Assembly: GCA_026182355.1 (NCBI GenBank)
Contig: JAPFBL010000254.1
Span: forward strand, 5,949,001-6,013,000
DNA: 64,000 bases
Reading direction: 5' to 3'
Source: Hermatobates lingyangjiaoensis
Lineage: Eukaryota; Arthropoda; Insecta; Hemiptera; Hermatobatidae
This document shows positions 62,701 to 64,000 of this stretch, piece after piece. Every line of letters begins with the position of its first letter. The first letter of the stretch is position 1. Under the pieces are notes generated by a model. That model saw nothing but the letters and a program-made list of their open reading frames with translations. It did no database searches and was not told the origin of the DNA. The translations under genes were made by a program, and so were the position numbers.

Positions 62701-63708
62701 AGTAAGAGGGATAAATATTTTACATCTAACTCATGTGCATACATAATCAGGTGTTACTAAAAATATATTAATGTTTTTTTCAGGTTGATGTCTTTGGCAA
62801 CTGCTGGACTGACATCAATGTATCAAAGGGAGGAAAAGTATTCCATGTGAAAAAGTCCAGACAACTAAACAGCTGTTCTCACAGACAACACGGACTCTTC
62901 CCTCTAATTTCTACTGGATATGATTCAAAATCAGTAAGTAATATTTTTGTTTTTTACATAAACAAAAGAGTTTATTGATAGTAGTCATATCAATACCATA
63001 AGCCTCTCCCACAGATGAATATAAGTAGCATTGCAGAAAAGTCACTTTTTAAATTTAATTTTTTGTGATATTACATTTTTCAAAAATTAAAATAAACAAT
63101 TTCAGTAATTTACATAGTTTGTCTACCATTTTCACCCACCTACTTTATTTCCAACTTTACTATACCAAACTACTCAAATCTTTTTATTGACTCTTCTGCT
63201 AATTGGCCTCTTTACCTTCTTCAAACCTGAGAACCCACAGTTCTGTGCGCACTGAGTGAGCGCACAGTTTGGACAATTAGTTATGTTAACGTCTTGATAT
63301 GTGACCAAACATCTCCTTTACGCAGATCTGCTTCTTTTAGCAGATTCATAATTTGAAATGGTTTTAACATAGTAAATGTGTTTATTTTTACCTCATTCTA
63401 ACTTTTAAATACTTCCCCTATTTTGATCATTTCCAAATAAGTGGAATATAACATTTATATACATATCACATAATTAATTAAAACTGCTTACTTCTAATAT
63501 AGAAATTTATTTCAGGACTTCCAAACCAACCCCATCTTAAACGGTAACCAAAAGATCGACCAGGTCATCGATGGTGGTATCGTCAAATCCTCTACGAGCC
63601 AAGAAGTTTACGTTTACACTCCCCTCTCAACCTTAGATTCTGGTGCTAAAATCACCATGAAGACCAAACTTAAACTTTTGTCCTCTGCAAAAGGAGCTTC
63701 CATGCCAG
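50741..63708 (+). CDS. apolipophorin-like large lipid-transfer protein, 5' part (6 coding exons, continues past the window)
   Basis: Exons: 50741-50807, 58522-58551, 60484-60683, 62525-62701, 62784-62933, 63516-63708. All borders are GT-AG and phases agree, giving 272 residues so far. Residues 1-22 are a signal peptide (MITSRGHWLLPFIVVGLFAI), with the mature start near AKQCKPGCVG. The vitellogenin/LPD N-terminal lipid-binding domain begins at about residue 35 (VFKYEPGTTYKYSLAGESL) and continues with CTFSLKLSNIKITG, LNVKRAIISLLQS, DVFGNCWTDINVSKGGK and QVIDGGIVKSSTSQEVYVYT. NVKRAIISLLQ and DVxGxC are landmarks of the family. Such proteins are secreted and carry lipids in haemolymph. The CKPGC start and overall spacing favour apolipophorin over vitellogenin or clotting protein, but the rest of the gene is needed to decide. 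Intron 1 (7.7 kb) contains most of the ribozyme-bearing foldbacks. Confidence 0.93.
51814..51999. mobile_element. foldback with adjacent (TA)n, in intron 1
   Basis: Arms 51814-51860 and 51887-51935 are inverted copies (core TAGTTGGCAGAAACTTGC) around a 26 bp centre. TA runs lie just outside (51800-51811 and 51970-51999). No CTGANGA box is visible. Confidence 0.75.
52000..54070. other. intron 1 sequence without recognised features
   Basis: AT-rich DNA with no supported coding or repeat structure. Confidence 0.5.
54633..54672 (-). ncRNA. hammerhead ribozyme-like core in the left arm
   Basis: 40 nt. Read on the minus strand: TTGC, CTGAAGA, T, helix II AACC/GGTT with loop AAGAAT, GAAA, helix III A-C/G-T closing an AT loop, C at the cleavage position (GTC), then GCAA pairing with TTGC. 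One base shorter in the loop than the right-arm copy. Confidence 0.7.
54694..54702 (-). promoter_or_regulatory. TATA-like motif in the left-arm unit
   Basis: The minus strand reads TATATAGGG, about 25 nt upstream of the ribozyme core. It corresponds to TATATAAGG at 55721 in the right arm. It may be the promoter of the parent retroelement. Confidence 0.4.
55721..55729 (+). promoter_or_regulatory. TATA-like motif in the right-arm unit
   Basis: TATATAAGG, 22 nt before the ribozyme core. In the outer copy of the unit (56355) this is the point where the sequence turns into (TA)n. Confidence 0.45.
55751..55791 (+). ncRNA. hammerhead ribozyme-like core in the right arm
   Basis: 41 nt: TTGC, CTGAAGA, T, helix II AACC/GGTT with loop AGAGAAT, GAAA, helix III A-C/G-T with AT loop, GTC cleavage site (after C55787), GCAA. 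Helix I has 4 pairs next to the core, and an ATTT/AAAT match further out could extend it. All conserved core bases are present. The extra T before helix II is the one irregular point. Confidence 0.72.
56378..56470 (-). mobile_element. retroelement tail fragment beside (TA)n
   Basis: The minus strand reads CTTCTGAAGACGGTTCAACC, AAAGGTTGGAGACTGCAAG, then GTTTCTTTATGTACATTGAA and (TA)n. It resembles 16380-16440. It has the CTGAAGA box, but no GAAA follows at the right place, so I do not call a ribozyme. Confidence 0.5.
56551..56593 (-). ncRNA. hammerhead ribozyme-like core (left arm)
   Basis: 43 nt, identical to the plus-strand copy at 56622 when read on the minus strand. Confidence 0.68.
56622..56664 (+). 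ncRNA. hammerhead ribozyme-like core (right arm)
   Basis: GACT, CTGACGA, AG, helix II ACCG/CGGT with loop CTTGTTA, T, GAAA, helix III A-G/C-T with AT loop, T at the cleavage position (CTT), AGTC pairing with all four bases of GACT. A bulged G near the base of helix II lets A-T pairs extend it toward the core. Confidence 0.68.
56731..57175. other. intron 1 sequence with (TA)n
   Basis: (TA)n at about 56738-56767, then AT-rich DNA with no supported feature. Confidence 0.5.
57176..57350. mobile_element. foldback with divergent hammerhead-like ends
   Basis: The inner arms ATGAGAGAGGACTAAATAC (57222-57240) and the inverted copy (57252-57270, one mismatch) surround an 11 bp centre. Outward on the plus strand: CCTGAAGAAGGCCACGATTT then GTTTGAAACGCGTTG, that is CTGAAGA, GAAA, and A-C/G-T with a GC loop and T at the cleavage position. 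Helix I does not pair well. On the minus strand: CCTGAAGAAGAATACTGAGT, GCTCGAAAGGAG. Both look decayed. Confidence 0.55.
57351..58521. other. intron 1 sequence without recognised features
   Basis: AT-rich up to the acceptor TTTTTTTTCAG at 58521. Confidence 0.5.
59040..59152 (-). repeat. tRNA-derived SINE head, minus strand (intron 2)
   Basis: The minus strand reads GGCGTCAGTTGAGTCTAACA (A-box-like), then GGTTCAAATCTTGGATATGG (B-box-like) at the normal distance, then ACATTTTCATGTAGAACGAG, similar to the body of the copy at 47880. A 149-codon open frame crosses it and is fortuitous. Confidence 0.65.
59600..59723. mobile_element. (TA)n with Penelope-type tail sequence (intron 2)
   Basis: The minus strand of 59600-59650 reads TTTTTCATTTTTCATTGTGG, TTTAAATTTCACACACATAT, like the tails of the foldbacks at 47496 and 56519 (TTATTGTGGTTTGATCATTG). 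It is followed on the plus strand by (TA)n at 59681-59723. No ribozyme core remains. Confidence 0.5.
59724..60483. other. intron 2 sequence without recognised features
   Basis: AT-rich up to the acceptor CTTTCAG at 60483. Confidence 0.5.
60684..62524. other. intron 3, no features recognised
   Basis: AT-rich with no recognisable repeat family or open frame. Confidence 0.55.
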
Positions 63709-63853
63709 GTAATAAATACTCAATTCCTCTTGTCTTTTTTCTTATATGAACATATAATTATCTTAATTACATTACAATGAATATAGAAATTAAAAAAAAT
63801 GGATTTTAAATTCAATATCTTGACGAAATTGTTGAATTTTTGGCAATTTCTTT

Positions 63854-63854
<1 letters not shown>

Positions 63855-63905
<51 letters not shown>
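63855..63905. repeat. (TA)n microsatellite (intron 6)
   Basis: About 50 bp of alternating AT with one AATA interruption. Confidence 0.95.
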
Positions 63906-63908
<3 letters not shown>

Positions 63909-64000
63909 TCAACTTCTCATGGCCTATAAGTACTATCTTTTTTGTGTCATTACTTTAATAAAGACTTTTTATAAAAGTTTAGTTGACATTTTCGTGCGCT

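Overview
The window is AT-rich, intron-bearing animal DNA, most likely from an arthropod and probably an insect. The grounds are an apolipophorin-type large lipid-transfer gene with insect-like features, irritans-type mariner remnants, a Jockey-like LINE, tRNA-derived SINEs and many (TA)n tracts. A hemipteran is possible from the look of the repeats, but that is only an impression.

Three protein-coding genes can be supported. (1) On the minus strand, 5658-5772 is a convincing first coding exon of an unidentified type II or signal-anchored membrane protein; I could not find its later exons. (2) On the plus strand, 6127-18504 is a complete ANKRD13C orthologue: 11 coding exons in consistent phase, 437 residues, ending in the RFPDL tail known from vertebrate ANKRD13C. 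These two genes are divergent, with start codons about 355 bp apart, so they probably share a bidirectional promoter. (3) On the plus strand, from 50741 to beyond the right edge, are the first six coding exons of an apolipophorin-like large lipid-transfer protein. It has a TATA box at 50689 and a signal peptide in exon 1. Its first intron is 7.7 kb.

The 32 kb between the second and third genes holds no gene that I recognise. From 20.6 to 32.0 kb there is a cluster of one roughly 2 kb repeat family (here 'Rep-A', with a near-palindromic end TTTACTTATAGTAAA), interrupted by a truncated mariner and a 75 bp LINE tail. A further partial copy lies at 39.6-40.1 kb. Other elements are a Helitron/PIF1-type helicase fragment (37.3 kb), a 309 bp hAT-type MITE with an exact 8 bp target duplication (41.9 kb), a 5'-truncated Jockey-like LINE with an exact 13 bp target duplication (43.2-44.2 kb), tRNA-derived SINEs (3.1, 9.7, 48.0, 59.1 kb), a degenerate mariner inside an ANKRD13C intron (15.4 kb) and a 37 bp minisatellite (35.5 kb).

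The most interesting signal is a set of foldback (inverted-repeat) elements between 46.3 and 57.4 kb. Most are bounded by (TA)n tracts, and their arms carry hammerhead-ribozyme-like cores (CTGANGA, helix II, GAAA, a two-pair helix III with a 2-nt loop, a cleavable NUH site and a helix I). The pattern matches the minimal hammerheads known from Penelope-like retroelements. One copy is a 2.3 kb inverted pair of tandem ~625 bp units sitting in intron 1 of the apolipophorin-like gene. The ribozymes occur on both strands and at different stages of decay.
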